In this document: piece after piece, positions 63,993-64,000 of the stretch
How the letters are laid out: every line of letters starts with the position of its first letter
Position numbering within the stretch: position 1 is the stretch's first letter
From: Rhizobium sp. BK313
GTDB taxonomy: Bacteria > Pseudomonadota > Alphaproteobacteria > Rhizobiales > Rhizobiaceae
DNA: 64,000 nucleotides
Reading direction: 5' to 3'
Assembly (NCBI RefSeq): GCF_014193655.1
Contig: NZ_JACHZQ010000002.1
Coordinates: 62,001-126,000 of the forward strand
Position numbers and translations under genes: made by a program
Notes under the pieces: generated by a model
The model's database searches: none
Told to the model about the DNA's origin: nothing
What the model saw: only the letters and a program-made list of their open reading frames with translations

Positions 63993-64000
63993 ACCTGCCC

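Overview
The window looks like accessory DNA of a Rhizobiaceae-type alphaproteobacterium (Rhizobium/Agrobacterium relatives). The coding regions are GC-rich. The gene families are typical of rhizobia: polar amino-acid and uronate catabolic cassettes, a giant type I secreted adhesin, HxlR/MocR/AraC regulators, and IS5-, IS6- and IS110-family debris. No rRNA, tRNA or CRISPR array was seen. The assignment comes from recognising protein families by eye, not from a database search.

Layout. (1) 1-9613, a plus-strand catabolic cassette: short-chain dehydrogenase (cut by the window edge), polysaccharide deacetylase, cytosolic gamma-glutamyltransferase, the decayed 3' part of a mannitol dehydrogenase/fructuronate reductase gene, a GntR/FCD repressor, a complete polar amino-acid-type ABC transporter (binding protein, two permeases, ATPase) and mannonate dehydratase UxuA. 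(2) 9921-35274, an adhesion/secretion island: a 5172-residue repeat protein on the minus strand, a divergent lipoprotein with a type I periplasmic-binding fold, a LapG-like transglutaminase-fold cysteine protease, and a minus-strand operon tolC-like > T1SS ABC > HlyD > ribbon-helix-helix/PAS regulator. An unrecognised regulator-like gene lies beyond it. The likely logic is that the ABC/HlyD/TolC trio exports the adhesin to the surface and the protease may release it; no LapD-like receptor is visible here. (3) 35552-41000, a damaged zone: a Fic gene split by a 2.4-kb CTAG-flanked insertion with passenger genes, a degenerate GGDEF membrane protein, and truncated Crp/Fnr and GMC oxidoreductase genes. 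(4) 41000-44210, a universal stress protein, a GntP-type permease and a patatin phospholipase. (5) 44324-48613, fragments: an IS6 end fused to an antitoxin-like ORF with a possible toxin, an HTH remnant, a DUF1684 fragment joined to a truncated nucleotidyltransferase, small unknown genes and a frameshifted thermonuclease. (6) 48933-64000, a mosaic of intact genes (MocR regulator, chloramphenicol-phosphotransferase-like kinase, glycosyltransferase, HxlR regulator, quinone oxidoreductase, AraC regulator, exported hydrolase) among broken genes and IS copies. It ends in a helicase whose N-terminus has been replaced by a ClpP fragment, and a frameshifted CoiA-like gene.

The left 35 kb is almost wholly intact. 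The right 28 kb carries about eighteen broken genes or gene fragments plus several IS copies and remnants, so the window crosses from a functional locus into a recombination-prone graveyard. The most system-like content is the adhesin, secretion and protease island. The most informative structural finds are the nested insertions in the Fic gene, where removing each insert restores an open frame, and the ClpP-helicase chimera.
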